This document shows, piece after piece, positions 8,040-16,736 of a stretch of 64,000 bases of DNA (its first letter is position 1; every line of letters starts with the position of its first letter). This DNA is from CALHVX01 sp039198065 (GTDB taxonomy: Bacteria > Pseudomonadota > Gammaproteobacteria > Pseudomonadales > Azotimanducaceae): assembly GCA_039198065.1 (NCBI GenBank), contig JBCCTU010000004.1, positions 62,001 through 126,000 of the forward strand, read 5' to 3'. The translations under genes and the position numbers were made by a program. The notes below the pieces were generated by a model that was given only the letters and a program-made list of their open reading frames with translations, made no database searches and was not told the DNA's origin.

Positions 8040-9377
8040 ATGGTCAATCTCGTCATGATTGCCGACCCGACTCATACTGAACGAAGCACACTCGAGCAAG
8101 CGGAACCGAACGCTCGAATCGAGTCCCTCGACGTGCTTCGTGGCTTTGCGTTGCTTGGGATTCTGCTGCTCAACATCATAGGCTTTGGGTTACCGGCGGC
8201 GGCCTATTTCAATCCGGAGATCGGCTTGGGGTCGTCGGTCGCCAGCGAGCGCTTTAACCTCGCGGTGTGGGCCGGTGTCGACCTGCTGTTCGAGGGTGCC
8301 CTTCGAGGGCTGTTCAGTCTGCTCTTCGGTGCTGGAGTCGTACTTTTTACAACCGGCGCCGCCGCCTCTGTCTGGCCGCGGTTCCGGCGCCGGAATTTGT
8401 GGCTGCTGGTCTTCGGGCTGTTCGATGCGGCGGTCCTGCTTTGGACCGGAGACATCCTGCTGTGCTACGGGCTGGCGGCGTTTCTGCTGTACCCGCTCCG
8501 GCAGGTGTCACCGCAACGACTGCTGGCGCTTGCCGCTGCCCTGTTTGTGCTTCTGACGCTCCAGAACGCCGCCTTCGCCGTAGGTCTCGACAGCCTTCGT
8601 AGCCTGGCAGACTCGGTGCCGAGCAGCGAACGCTCGGCCGAGGAGCAGGAACTGGTGGCGGGCTGGCTCGACTTTCAATCCGAACACGCGCCGTCGGCAA
8701 GCGCCCAGGAAGCGGAGCGTGCTGCACGCGCCGAAAGCTACGGGTCGGCCTGGCGCTGGACTGTGGCTCAGCTCCCGGACCTGTACGGGTTTCAACTGCC
8801 GGTGATCATGCTTTGGGACGCGCTGGCGATGATGGTGCTGGGCATGGCACTGCAACGGTTCGGTGTGCTTGACGGTCGGTTGGCCCCGGCTTGGTACGCA
8901 AGCCTGGCCGTCGCTGGGTTTGCAACGGGGCTGGTGATCAACCTGTGGGAACTTGAGCGCGTGTTCACCAGCGGGTTCGACGTTTTGGTCACGCACTCGT
9001 TCATGCGCTGGAGCTATCACGCCGGTCGGCTTGCGATGACCCTCGGCTACCTCGGCCTGATCCTCTTGTTCTGTTCCCGTGGCTGGTGGGCCGGGGTGCG
9101 GAGCCGATTGGCTGCCGTTGGGCGCATGGCGCTCAGCAACTACCTCGCTCACTCGCTCATCGCATTGGTGATCTTTTCCGGCGCGGGCTTCGGGCTGGTC
9201 GGCAGGTTCGAACGGTGGGAGCTCTACCTGGTGGTGCTCGTGATCTGGATTCTTCAGCTGCTCATCAGCCCCTGGTGGTTGCGCCGCTTCCGCTTTGGCC
9301 CTGTGGAATGGCTTTGGCGTTCGCTCACCTACGGCCAACGCCAGCCGTTCAGGTCTGCGCACTCGCCAAACGGCTAG
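8040..9377 (+). CDS. DUF418-family multi-pass membrane protein
   Basis: About 445 residues. It opens with the family hallmark E-S-L-D-V-L-R-G-F-A-L-L-G-I-L-L-L-N-I about 15-35 residues in, followed by 8-10 hydrophobic segments (about residues 20-40, 75-95, 120-180, 230-350 and 370-410). The C-terminal half has G-R-M-A-L-S-N-Y-L and a W-L-R-R-F-R-F-G-P-V-E-W-L-W-R-S-L-T-Y ending, both typical of DUF418 (YeiB-like) proteins. The family's role is uncharacterised, perhaps transport or envelope acyl transfer. The start is chosen as ATG 8040; ATG 8055 is equally possible because neither has a strong ribosome site, and a longer frame to 7926 overlaps the divergent gene's promoter. Confidence 0.85.
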   Translation: MVNLVMIADPTHTERSTLEQAEPNARIESLDVLRGFALLGILLLNIIGFGLPAAAYFNPEIGLGSSVASERFNLAVWAGVDLLFEGALRGLFSLLFGAGVVLFTTGAAASVWPRFRRRNLWLLVFGLFDAAVLLWTGDILLCYGLAAFLLYPLRQVSPQRLLALAAALFVLLTLQNAAFAVGLDSLRSLADSVPSSERSAEEQELVAGWLDFQSEHAPSASAQEAERAARAESYGSAWRWTVAQLPDLYGFQLPVIMLWDALAMMVLGMALQRFGVLDGRLAPAWYASLAVAGFATGLVINLWELERVFTSGFDVLVTHSFMRWSYHAGRLAMTLGYLGLILLFCSRGWWAGVRSRLAAVGRMALSNYLAHSLIALVIFSGAGFGLVGRFERWELYLVVLVIWILQLLISPWWLRRFRFGPVEWLWRSLTYGQRQPFRSAHSPNG

Positions 9378-9451
9378 CTGAGCGAAAGGACTGGCTCAGA
9401 CGGCGCGCTTCGGGCAGCCTGCGGGGGTCGGGTGCAAGCAGGAGGAGACGC

Positions 9452-9889
9452 GTGGTTCCTGAAGAAGAGATTCGAGCCCTCGTCGGGCACAAGTTTCCCG
9501 GGGGCAAGTACACCATTGCTCACTGGGAGAACTTTCTGTTGACCGAGTGCACGGGGGCAGGACCCTTGCCAGAGGGGTTGGCGCACCCGGTGGCGCTGTT
9601 CCACATGCCGATCCTCGGGGCCAACACCAGTATCGCCGAGATGTTCGCGCTCGGGCAGGCGGACTCGGATGCGTCCATCGGCATTGAAAGCTATGACTGG
9701 CAGTTTCACCAACCGCTCAAAGAAGAACTCGAGTACCGGGTTGAAGGAACCATAACTGAGGCCGATCGCCGTCAGGGCGTCGACCGGACCTACGATCGAA
9801 TCCAGTTCCGCTTTGATCTCTACGACGATCAACAGCGCCCGGCGGCGACGACGACCATTACCTGGCACTATCGGCGAGGTGTCGCATGA
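9452..9889 (+). CDS. MaoC/FAS1-like hotdog dehydratase subunit
   Basis: 145 residues. The GTG start at 9452 sits 7 bases after a strong GGAGGAG ribosome site. The pattern (V-G-H-K-F-P-G-G-K-Y-T-I ... H-P-V-A-L-F-H-M-P-I-L-G ... S-Y-D-W-Q-F-H-Q-P-L ... Y-R-V-E-G-T-I) matches the N-terminal half of split MaoC-type hydratases that handle CoA thioesters. It overlaps the next MaoC gene by 4 bases (ATGA), so the two almost certainly form one heteromeric enoyl-CoA hydratase or dehydratase. Such pairs are frequent in sterol and fatty-acid catabolic clusters. The catalytic D/H motif is in the partner, not here. Confidence 0.75.
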   Translation: MVPEEEIRALVGHKFPGGKYTIAHWENFLLTECTGAGPLPEGLAHPVALFHMPILGANTSIAEMFALGQADSDASIGIESYDWQFHQPLKEELEYRVEGTITEADRRQGVDRTYDRIQFRFDLYDDQQRPAATTTITWHYRRGVA

Positions 9890-10293
9890 GCGTAGCGGTT
9901 GGCGATCAGATCCCTGAATGGGACATGCCCGAAGTGAGTGCGGCGCGGATGCGCACCATGGCCGCGATCCTTCGCGATCCGAACCCGGTGCATTGGGACC
10001 GGAGCGTGTGTGCAAAGCTCGGCTTTGGTGAGCGCACCATTAATCAGGGTCCGCTCGGGTTGAGTTACATGATCAACATGCTGCACGCCTGGACCGGGCC
10101 GGACAGCATTCGCCGCGTGTTCATGACCTTCCCTCTCGTCATTCTCGATGGCGAACGGGTAACGGCGCAGGGTGTGGTGACGGCGATCCGAGAAGAGAAC
10201 GGGGAACGGCTAGCGGACTGCGACATCTGGCTGCACCGGGAAGGGAGCGCGAACCCGCTGACCGGATCGGCAACCGTCGCGCTGCCCGGTTGA
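9886..10293 (+). CDS. MaoC-like enoyl-CoA hydratase/dehydratase subunit
   Basis: 135 residues. The hydratase-2 motif is clear: I-L-R-D-P-N-P-V-H-W-D, with the catalytic Asp and His, then I-N-Q-G-P-L-G-L-S-Y, equivalent to the conserved 'G.i..G....' turn. Its start codon overlaps the stop of the previous hotdog gene (ATGA), so they are translated together. It should hydrate a trans-2-enoyl-CoA (or dehydrate the 3-hydroxy form) in the cytoplasm. Its end is only 3 bases from the end of a convergent SDR gene, a likely partner as the following dehydrogenase. Confidence 0.85.
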   Translation: MSVAVGDQIPEWDMPEVSAARMRTMAAILRDPNPVHWDRSVCAKLGFGERTINQGPLGLSYMINMLHAWTGPDSIRRVFMTFPLVILDGERVTAQGVVTAIREENGERLADCDIWLHREGSANPLTGSATVALPG

Positions 10294-10296
10294 TGC

Positions 10297-11070
10297 TCAG
10301 GTCGGCTGACCGCCGGCGACATCGATGAACTGCCCCGTCGTCCATGCGGCAGCGGGGGAGGCGAAAAACACAGCCGCAGCCGCACAGTCTGCTGGTGTAC
10401 CGGTACGGCCCAGCGGTACGTTTGCTGCAAACGCCGCCTCCGCCTGCTGGGTGTCCATGCCCATGGTCTGTTCGAGCATCTCGGTGACGATGACCCCGGG
10501 AGCGATACAGTTCACGGTGATCTGCCGCGGCGCGAGCTCCACCGCCAAGGTACGGGTCATGCTGATCATGCCCATGTTTGCCGCCGAGTAGACCCCGAAG
10601 CCCGGCGACGGCCGGTGCGCGGCGATGGAGATGATGTTGATGATGCGGCCGCCGTCGGTCATACGTTTGGCCGCTTGTTGCGCACCCCACCATTTTGTCT
10701 TCATGTTAAAGGCGAGTTGCTCGTCGAACTTGTCGAGGCTGATCTCCGGCAGCGCGTGCATCTTGCGATCCAGGTTCCCGCCGGCGTTGTTGACCATGAT
10801 GTCCAGATGGCCAAAGTGATCAACGACCTGATCGAGCGCCTTGGGGACGGCGTCGAAGTCCAGTACGTTTGCGACGATCGCCAAGCCTTTGCGACCGCGC
10901 GTTTCGATCCCGGCAACGGTTTCATCCAGGTCGGTCTGACGGCGCGCCAGCACGACGACGTCGGCCCCGCAGTCCGCCAATCCGTAGGCTATGCCGCGGC
11001 CGATCCCTCGGCCACCGCCGGTGACGACTGCAACTTTTCCGTCGAGGCGAAACTGTTCATGCATGTTCAT
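10297..11070 (-). CDS. SDR-family oxidoreductase with altered active-site lysine
   Basis: 257 residues. G-G-G-R-G-I-G-R-G-I is the cofactor motif and N-N-A-G-G-N the strand-4 motif. The active-site tetrad is unusual. The segment reads I-I-S-I-A-A-H-R-P-S-P-G-F-G-V, then Y-S-A-A-N, so the canonical Y-x-x-x-K has Asn in place of Lys (codon AAC). The catalytic Ser is also ambiguous. Otherwise the fold is complete, ending in G-Q-F-I-D-V-A-G-G-Q-P-T. Either it is a divergent enzyme that uses another proton relay, or a substrate-binding homologue. It lies tail to tail with the MaoC pair. ATG 11070 and ATG 11064 are both possible starts. Confidence 0.88.
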   Translation of the reverse strand: MNMHEQFRLDGKVAVVTGGGRGIGRGIAYGLADCGADVVVLARRQTDLDETVAGIETRGRKGLAIVANVLDFDAVPKALDQVVDHFGHLDIMVNNAGGNLDRKMHALPEISLDKFDEQLAFNMKTKWWGAQQAAKRMTDGGRIINIISIAAHRPSPGFGVYSAANMGMISMTRTLAVELAPRQITVNCIAPGVIVTEMLEQTMGMDTQQAEAAFAANVPLGRTGTPADCAAAAVFFASPAAAWTTGQFIDVAGGQPT

Positions 11071-11136
11071 AGACTGGCGTCCTTTGCTTAAGCCTGTGTC
11101 GGCTGCCCGGAGTTGTTATCGATCGGATCAGGTGTT

Positions 11137-12795
11137 TTACCGCTGAGCGTTTTGGGCGATCGTGGTGGTGAGCCGGCCTCCACCGCCGTGGGCAGCGGCG
11201 GCTCGACCTGCGTCACTCTCAGTGACGCAGGCGCTACGGATGGCCGCGGCGCTGCGGTCCTCGAGTGGCAGGCCCAGGCGCCGGTACTGCTCAACGGGAC
11301 TCTCGTTAGCATCCATCGCGGCGAGCAACAAACCAACCATGCGCGCCTCGATGTCCGCGTCGCACATCGGTCGGTGCTGGTGTGGATCCTGGGCCAGGTC
11401 AAACAACAGCGTTGCCGTCCGGCTTCGGCCCATGGGATGCGTGGGATCGTTGAATGCGCGCGGTTGCCGCGCCGGTATCTGCATGACCGGGCAGCCTTTG
11501 GTGAAGGAAAAGCCCGCGAAACGCTCCCAGTGTTGCAGCTCCTTCGGGGAGAAGCGCGTGTTCATGTGTGTTGGCATCAACGTGTATTCGTTCAGCGGCG
11601 CGTTGTCCGGCGATTTGTTTCCACGCATGTACACGTAACGACCGTCGGTCACGTTTACCTGACCGCCCATAACGCCATAGATCGCCGCAGCCCGATGGCT
11701 CCGAGCCCCGTCCATGAGTGGCGCCAAACTGGCTCCCTGTACATCCTTCGGGATGGGCTCACCGAAGTAATCGAGGACCGTCGGCGGCAGATCGATGGTT
11801 TGGGCCAGGGCGTTGCGGCTGAGGTCTACGGCTTCGGGGCGGCGCGGATCGTAGATCCAGAACGGTATGTGTGCGACCTCCTGAAAGAAGGGCGTGACCA
11901 CCTTCGCCCACCAGTCGTGTTCGCCCATGAGCAGGCCGTGATCGGTGTTAACGATCAGCAAGGTGTCCTGCCAGAGATCCAAGCGGTCGAAGGCGTCCAG
12001 CACGCGCCCGAGCTGCTGATCGCAGAAGGTAAGTAGCGCCGCATATTCGTAGCGGATGTGGTCAACGGCGGCGGGGTCCTCGCGCACCTCGCGGTACGGC
12101 GGCCAGTCGAAGGGCGGGCCGTCGTAGTCGTGTGGATAGAGGTCTTTGAATTCCTGCTGGGTAAAAAATGGCTCGTGAGGATCGAAGGTTTCGATCTGCA
12201 GGAACCAGCGGTCCGCGTCGGCGTTGCGCTCGATGAATTCGAGGCCGAGGTCAAAGGTGCGGTGCTGCGGTTGTTGCTCGGCGCGGGTCATGTGCAGCCG
12301 GTTGATGTTGTCCTGCCGACCCATCGGCGTCTGCTGCACTTCCGGCCAGCGTTCGGCGCCGAACTGCGGATCTCGGAGTCGGGTAACGTCACCGATCCAT
12401 TTGTCGCCTTCCTGGCCGCGGACGAAATCGAAGGTGGTGTAGCGCTGGTGATAGGTCGAGCCGCCGTCCTCCCAGTAGTGCTGGTGATCGGTCACCTTAT
12501 GCGTGTGGACTCCAGCGCGGTGCAGCTGCTCGGGCATGGAGTCGTCGAAGGGTTCGAGCGGCCCCCAGGAGCGGTGTAAAAAGTTATAGCGGCCGGTGTG
12601 GAGCTCGCGCCGGGCAGGCATGCACGGCATCGAACCGACGTAGAAATTATTGAACTGGACGCTGCGCCGCTTGAGCCGCTCGAAGTTGGGCGCTTTGACC
12701 CACGAGTTCCCGTAGGGCGGAAGGAAGTGTCGACACAGGGTGTCGTACATGACCATGACGCAGCGCTTGCGTTCCATGGACGAGGCGTCGCTCAC
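11137..12795 (-). CDS. Sulfatase (formylglycine-dependent, type I)
   Basis: 552 residues from a GTG at 12795 (ATG 12777 is an alternative). The core sulfatase signature C-x-P-x-R is present as C58-M-P-A-R62, followed by an H-T-G-R segment, so the Cys would be converted to formylglycine. Metal ligands include the early M-Y-D-T-L, N-T-D-H-G-L-L-M-G-E-H and the W-W-A-K region. Sulfatases of this group hydrolyse sulfate esters or phosphonates. No signal peptide is visible, so it may be cytoplasmic. It begins 6 bases after the upstream small gene, in a run with the Rieske oxygenase, suggesting action on a sulfated or oxygenated aromatic/alicyclic substrate. The maturation enzyme is not in the window. 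Confidence 0.88.
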   Translation of the reverse strand: MSDASSMERKRCVMVMYDTLCRHFLPPYGNSWVKAPNFERLKRRSVQFNNFYVGSMPCMPARRELHTGRYNFLHRSWGPLEPFDDSMPEQLHRAGVHTHKVTDHQHYWEDGGSTYHQRYTTFDFVRGQEGDKWIGDVTRLRDPQFGAERWPEVQQTPMGRQDNINRLHMTRAEQQPQHRTFDLGLEFIERNADADRWFLQIETFDPHEPFFTQQEFKDLYPHDYDGPPFDWPPYREVREDPAAVDHIRYEYAALLTFCDQQLGRVLDAFDRLDLWQDTLLIVNTDHGLLMGEHDWWAKVVTPFFQEVAHIPFWIYDPRRPEAVDLSRNALAQTIDLPPTVLDYFGEPIPKDVQGASLAPLMDGARSHRAAAIYGVMGGQVNVTDGRYVYMRGNKSPDNAPLNEYTLMPTHMNTRFSPKELQHWERFAGFSFTKGCPVMQIPARQPRAFNDPTHPMGRSRTATLLFDLAQDPHQHRPMCDADIEARMVGLLLAAMDANESPVEQYRRLGLPLEDRSAAAIRSACVTESDAGRAAAAHGGGGRLTTTIAQNAQR

Positions 12796-12801
12796 TGCCG
12801 C

Positions 12802-13023
12802 TCAGCCTGAGTCCCGACCTCGGTTGTAGACCACGGTATCAGGGTCCGGGTTGTTGCCGACCCAGACGCACAGCTGCGGATCTGCGAAACGAAGGTCTCC
12901 GCTTAAGTACACGCCTTCGCGGGTAAAGATGCCAACGGAGTTACCGTTGCTGACGCGAATGGTGCCGTCCTCGGTGACCTGGTACAGGGTATCCGTATCG
13001 AAGGGATGGGTAATGCTCGGCAT
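12802..13023 (-). CDS. Small conserved-looking hypothetical protein in Rieske operon
   Basis: 73 residues from ATG 13023, chosen because a GAGG lies about eight bases upstream. It starts 14 bases after the Rieske stop and ends 6 bases before the sulfatase start, so it is inside the operon. The sequence has no signal or membrane helix. It is rich in Gly, Asp and aromatic residues (T-D-T-L-Y-Q-V-T-E-D-G-T-I-R-V, then S-V-G-I-F-T-R-E-G-V-Y-L-S-G-D-L), suggesting a small all-beta fold. I do not recognise it. Position alone suggests an accessory to the oxygenase or sulfatase. Confidence 0.68.
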   Translation of the reverse strand: MPSITHPFDTDTLYQVTEDGTIRVSNGNSVGIFTREGVYLSGDLRFADPQLCVWVGNNPDPDTVVYNRGRDSG

Positions 13024-13037
13024 GACTATTCCTCGAC

Positions 13038-14393
13038 CTATTCCCCTACCCACTCACCGAGCTTATGGTGCAACCAGCGCACTTTGGCTTCCTGGTAACC
13101 CGCAAGAACTACGCCGCTCTGGTAGGTGCTTTCGAGTCCGGCCTGAACCTTGGGCATGTTGAAGGCGTCCTGATCGAAGACCTTGCCGAGATAGCCGAGG
13201 GCCGATGACCAGGTGTCGTCTTCCTTGAGCATCACGAGCTCCGCCGGAGGCGGTCGTTCGCCTTCGAAGGGTGCGAGAATGTAGCACTCGAAGATCGCGG
13301 TTCGGTGATCGTCGCCGTTGGGACGGAAGCGATAGACGATGCCGTTGTAGGCACCCCAGGGGTGGAAGTTTGGAAACAGGGTGTAGTCGAGGCTGTCGAC
13401 CATTTCCGCGTCGCAGTATTCGTCGACCTGGGCGCCGGCGTCGGGACGGAAGCGCTCTCGTGCAGCGTTGGCGAGAAAGCTCCGCACACTCATGCTCTCG
13501 GGCAGCTCCGGCACTTCGGCGTCGTGGTCGAGATCCAGGAACGTACGCATCATGTCGGCATCGGACACCTGGTACTCGAGCAGCGGGCTGTGGGTGGCGC
13601 TGGGTGTAATGACCCGTGCGCAGTTGTCCCAGATGTCGACCTGGCTGTTGACGTCTCCAAGGCTGCGAAGGATCTGCGGGTGCGTACCGTTGACGTGGTA
13701 GGCCTCGCAGAACGCCTCTTGCGCGATCTTCCAGTTGCACTTCATCACCTTTGCAACGTGCGCTTGGATGCGCAGCGCGCCGAGATCCCAGCGTTGGAAC
13801 TGGTCCGCGAGATCTTTGATGAAGTCGTCGAAGGGATCGCAGTTCTGATCGGGGTTGATGAATACAAAGCCAGCCCAGGTCGCGACCGGCAGTTCCGGCA
13901 GGTTGAACGTGTCGCGGTCAACCTGGGGAAAGTCCCAACCGGCGGGAATGTCTTTCAGCTGGCCATCAAGCTTCCAGCAGAAGCCGTGGAACGGACAGCG
14001 CAGTTCTTCCGCCCGGCCGTCGTGTTCTTTGAGCATGCGACCCCGGTGCAGACACGCGTTGGGGTAGGCCTTAATACCACCATCTTCCTGGCGGACGACA
14101 AGGAACGACATATTCGCAATGTCGTAGCGGTAGTGATCGCCAGCTGCAGGAATTTCTTCTTCCCGGCAGGCCATCTGCCAGACCCGTTTCCACAGGCGCT
14201 CGACTTCGAGCTCATGCCACTCGCGACTGGTGTAGCGACTGACCGGATACTCCTGCAGCCCCATGTCGCGCGGGGCCTGAAGGCGCAGCACAGGCGGCAC
14301 GGTGTGCGTGTCCGTGTCCAACAGTTCCTGGTACGTGATACCAGGCGATCGCGGCATGGTCTCCGGATCGAGTGGTTTGAATGCTTCAGCCAT
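13038..14393 (-). CDS. Rieske aromatic-ring-hydroxylating oxygenase, alpha subunit
   Basis: 451 residues. The Rieske [2Fe-2S] motif is C114-L-H116 and C133-P-F-H136, with the usual 16-residue gap. The mononuclear iron site is shown by E-A-F-C-E-A-Y-H-V-N-G-T-H-P, giving the two His. The protein is long for the family because of the C-terminal insert near E-G-E-R-P-P-P. It would insert oxygen into an aromatic or alicyclic substrate, using electrons from a reductase that is not seen nearby. It is first in a minus-strand run with the 73-residue protein and the sulfatase. The start is set at ATG 14393; the sequence before it shows no strong ribosome site. Confidence 0.92.
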   Translation of the reverse strand: MAEAFKPLDPETMPRSPGITYQELLDTDTHTVPPVLRLQAPRDMGLQEYPVSRYTSREWHELEVERLWKRVWQMACREEEIPAAGDHYRYDIANMSFLVVRQEDGGIKAYPNACLHRGRMLKEHDGRAEELRCPFHGFCWKLDGQLKDIPAGWDFPQVDRDTFNLPELPVATWAGFVFINPDQNCDPFDDFIKDLADQFQRWDLGALRIQAHVAKVMKCNWKIAQEAFCEAYHVNGTHPQILRSLGDVNSQVDIWDNCARVITPSATHSPLLEYQVSDADMMRTFLDLDHDAEVPELPESMSVRSFLANAARERFRPDAGAQVDEYCDAEMVDSLDYTLFPNFHPWGAYNGIVYRFRPNGDDHRTAIFECYILAPFEGERPPPAELVMLKEDDTWSSALGYLGKVFDQDAFNMPKVQAGLESTYQSGVVLAGYQEAKVRWLHHKLGEWVGE

Positions 14394-14478
14394 GAATCTC
14401 CCCTGACCCGCGCTGACGTGCGCTCACGGTATACCGCTCGCCAGAAAAACAGTCAACGCGGACGGTTTTCGCGCGGTG

Positions 14479-15327
14479 TCAGCGGCTGCCGGTGCGCGAC
14501 TGCCTCCACTCCCTGGCCCACGCCCGAGAAGCATCCGACGCCAGCCATCGGAGGCTTGCAGCAAGAAATCGCCGATAGCCGGGATTCTCGTAGGTTGCCG
14601 GTCCGTCACCGAGCTCCGAGACGATGACGGGGCTGTTGCCGGCGGCGTTGGCCCAGGCGAGTAGGTTGCTGCCGGGTGGATGACTCCAGGTGGCCTGCTC
14701 CTCTGCCGGTGCCAGCGGTGGCGGTGAAAAGTTCTCCGCAACGAACGCATAGTCGGCGCGCAGCAAAGGCATGACGCTGGCTTCAAAGTCGGCGGTTTTG
14801 AGGTACAGCTCGTCGGTGATCTCGAAGCCATCGCCAATCTCGGCAATCGCCGGGTGATCGCTGGCTGGACTGACTTGCACCGTCGCGTTCGGCAACGGCC
14901 CATGCGCGCCGCGGTACCCCGAGCCGGGCACCCGGCGGCCGTCCAGCTCGCCCTCGCTGAGCATGAACGGTGAGCCGCTGATGGTTCGCCACAGCGGCCA
15001 GTGGGGCCAGCTCACGGTGGCGTGGTTGACCAGCATGAGGCCGGTACCGCGCTCAAGCAGAGCGTTGATCGCGGCCGCGTACTCACGCGACGGTTGGCCT
15101 CCAGCATCGGTGTCGTCGTGTGTCAGTCCAACACCCGGGATACCGCTCATGTCGTAAAAAAACACTACGTCGTAGCGAGCAGCGGAGGGTGCGGCGAGGA
15201 CAGCGATCGCGGCCGGCAGCTCCACGAGCGTGGCCGTGACGCCCTCGAAGGCTTCAAACATGGCAATGAACGCGTTGTGATCGTAGGGGTGGCCTTTGCT
15301 GACGATCAGCACCTCAAAGTTGCTCAT
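14479..15327 (-). CDS. ThuA-like (trehalose-utilisation/glutamine amidotransferase-fold) protein
   Basis: 282 residues from ATG 15327, preceded at seven bases by AAGGAAGG. The sequence has the ThuA pattern: L-I-V-S-K-G-H-P-Y-D-H-N at the N-terminus, Y-D-V-V-F-F-Y-D-M-S-G-I-P, then G-T-G-L-M-L-V-N-H-A, P-F-M-L-S-E-G-E-L-D and a W-S-H-P-P-G-S-N-L-L-A-W region near the end. The family has a class I glutamine amidotransferase-like fold but usually acts on sugars or has no known activity. It is divergent from the P450 gene (86 bases between starts) and close to the Rieske oxygenase, so it may be part of the same catabolic unit. Confidence 0.82.
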   Translation of the reverse strand: MSNFEVLIVSKGHPYDHNAFIAMFEAFEGVTATLVELPAAIAVLAAPSAARYDVVFFYDMSGIPGVGLTHDDTDAGGQPSREYAAAINALLERGTGLMLVNHATVSWPHWPLWRTISGSPFMLSEGELDGRRVPGSGYRGAHGPLPNATVQVSPASDHPAIAEIGDGFEITDELYLKTADFEASVMPLLRADYAFVAENFSPPPLAPAEEQATWSHPPGSNLLAWANAAGNSPVIVSELGDGPATYENPGYRRFLAASLRWLASDASRAWAREWRQSRTGSR

Positions 15328-15413
15328 GCTCAATCCTTCCTTCTTTTCTTCCTCGCTTGTGCCGGAAAGCATCGCACCTTAGCCTGCGGTCCAGTCAAGG
15401 GAGGGAAACCGGC

Positions 15414-16736
15414 ATGAGTTCTACCACTCCAGAACGCGATACCCCACGGGTGACGACCCCGCGGCAGCTGGCAGACGTCGATCTGTTTGGTCCCGGTGCG
15501 CCGGAACACTGGTACGAGGCCTACGACTTTCTTCATGCGGAAGCACCCGTGCACCGCATTCCCGGAGAAGGGTTCGAACCGGGCACGGACGCGTTCATTC
15601 TCTCGAAGCACGAAGACCTGGCGCGGGTAGTGCGCGACGAGGCGCGCTTTCCGGCGGCGGGCACGATCTTTGTTCGCCAATTTATTGAGGCCGGCGGTGA
15701 CCCCTTCGAGCGCCCGGAACTGTCTACCTTTCTTGCGTCGATGATCAACCTGCGTCCCACACCGGAACTGTGGCGCTCCCATCGTCAGGAACTCACCGAT
15801 CCCTGGGTTGGACCAGGCGCCAATCGCCACGCGCCGATGGTGACGGAGATCGCTGAGGAACTCGTCGGGCACTGGGATACAAGCGCACCGATCGACTTCG
15901 TTGCCGAGTTCGCGCAGCCGCTGCCGCAGATGGTCATGGCTCGGGTGCTCGGCTGGCCTCTCGAAGATCTCAAGCTCATCAAGTACTACGGCGACGCAAC
16001 GGTAAAACCCTACGTCTACGGTAAGCGGCACAACGGCGTGCTCGATGAGGAACAGACGGCGTCCATGGCGGCGATTCTGGCCGAGTTCCGTCAGTACGTG
16101 GCGGAACTCATCGCGCGCAAGCGCGCGGAACCGGCCGACGACATGATCACGTTTCTTACCAACGTCGAGTATTCGCCGCTCGGTCGAAAGCTCACGGACA
16201 ACGAAATCAACGGCATCGTCTACGCGATGATCATCGGCGGCTTGGAAACCACCCAGTACGCCTTGGCCGAGCAGGTTCAGCTACTCATCGAGCACCCGCA
16301 GGTCTGGGATGAGCTGAAGGCCGATCGCGGCAAGCTGCGGCTGTTTCTCGAAGAAGCCATGCGACTGCGCGCGCCAACCCAGGGCCTGTCGACCCGGGTA
16401 ACGACCCAGGACGAAGAGTTTCAGGGCGTCAAAGTACCCAAGGGCTCTTACCTGCACATGCGCTGGGCTGCGGCGAATCTCGACCCGGACGAATGGGAGG
16501 AGCCGAAAACCCTGCGACTCGACCGCAAGGCGGGCTCCCGGCATCTGACGTTCTCCCAGGGTGCGCGGGTGTGCCCGGGCGCGACCCTGTCCCGCGTCGA
16601 GCAGATGGGTGCCTGGTCCGTGCTGCTGGATCGGGTCAAGTCCGTTCGCTACGCCGAGGGCAACAGCTTCCTGCACCAACCGGGCATGATGCTCGGCATT
16701 TTGGAACTGCATCTGCACGTAGAGCTGGAGGCCTGA
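15414..16736 (+). CDS. Cytochrome P450
   Basis: 440 residues from ATG 15414, which follows GGAGGG at a good distance. The oxygen-binding I-helix is I-I-G-G-L-E-T-T-Q, the E-x-x-R helix is E-E-A-M-R-L-R, and the heme-ligand loop is F-S-Q-G-A-R-V-C387-P-G. It is a soluble bacterial class P450 with no N-terminal anchor. Electron donors (ferredoxin and its reductase) are not next to it. It overlaps the following HCCA-isomerase-like gene by one base (TGATG) and is therefore cotranscribed and translationally coupled with it. It probably hydroxylates a hydrophobic compound; the surrounding genes (Rieske oxygenase, MaoC pair, SDRs) suggest a steroid, terpenoid or aromatic pathway. Confidence 0.95.
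   Translation: MSSTTPERDTPRVTTPRQLADVDLFGPGAPEHWYEAYDFLHAEAPVHRIPGEGFEPGTDAFILSKHEDLARVVRDEARFPAAGTIFVRQFIEAGGDPFERPELSTFLASMINLRPTPELWRSHRQELTDPWVGPGANRHAPMVTEIAEELVGHWDTSAPIDFVAEFAQPLPQMVMARVLGWPLEDLKLIKYYGDATVKPYVYGKRHNGVLDEEQTASMAAILAEFRQYVAELIARKRAEPADDMITFLTNVEYSPLGRKLTDNEINGIVYAMIIGGLETTQYALAEQVQLLIEHPQVWDELKADRGKLRLFLEEAMRLRAPTQGLSTRVTTQDEEFQGVKVPKGSYLHMRWAAANLDPDEWEEPKTLRLDRKAGSRHLTFSQGARVCPGATLSRVEQMGAWSVLLDRVKSVRYAEGNSFLHQPGMMLGILELHLHVELEA

Noticed and set aside
13305..14627. 440-residue plus-strand frame antisense to the Rieske gene
   Set aside because: High-GC shadow frame; the minus strand carries the full Rieske and iron motifs.
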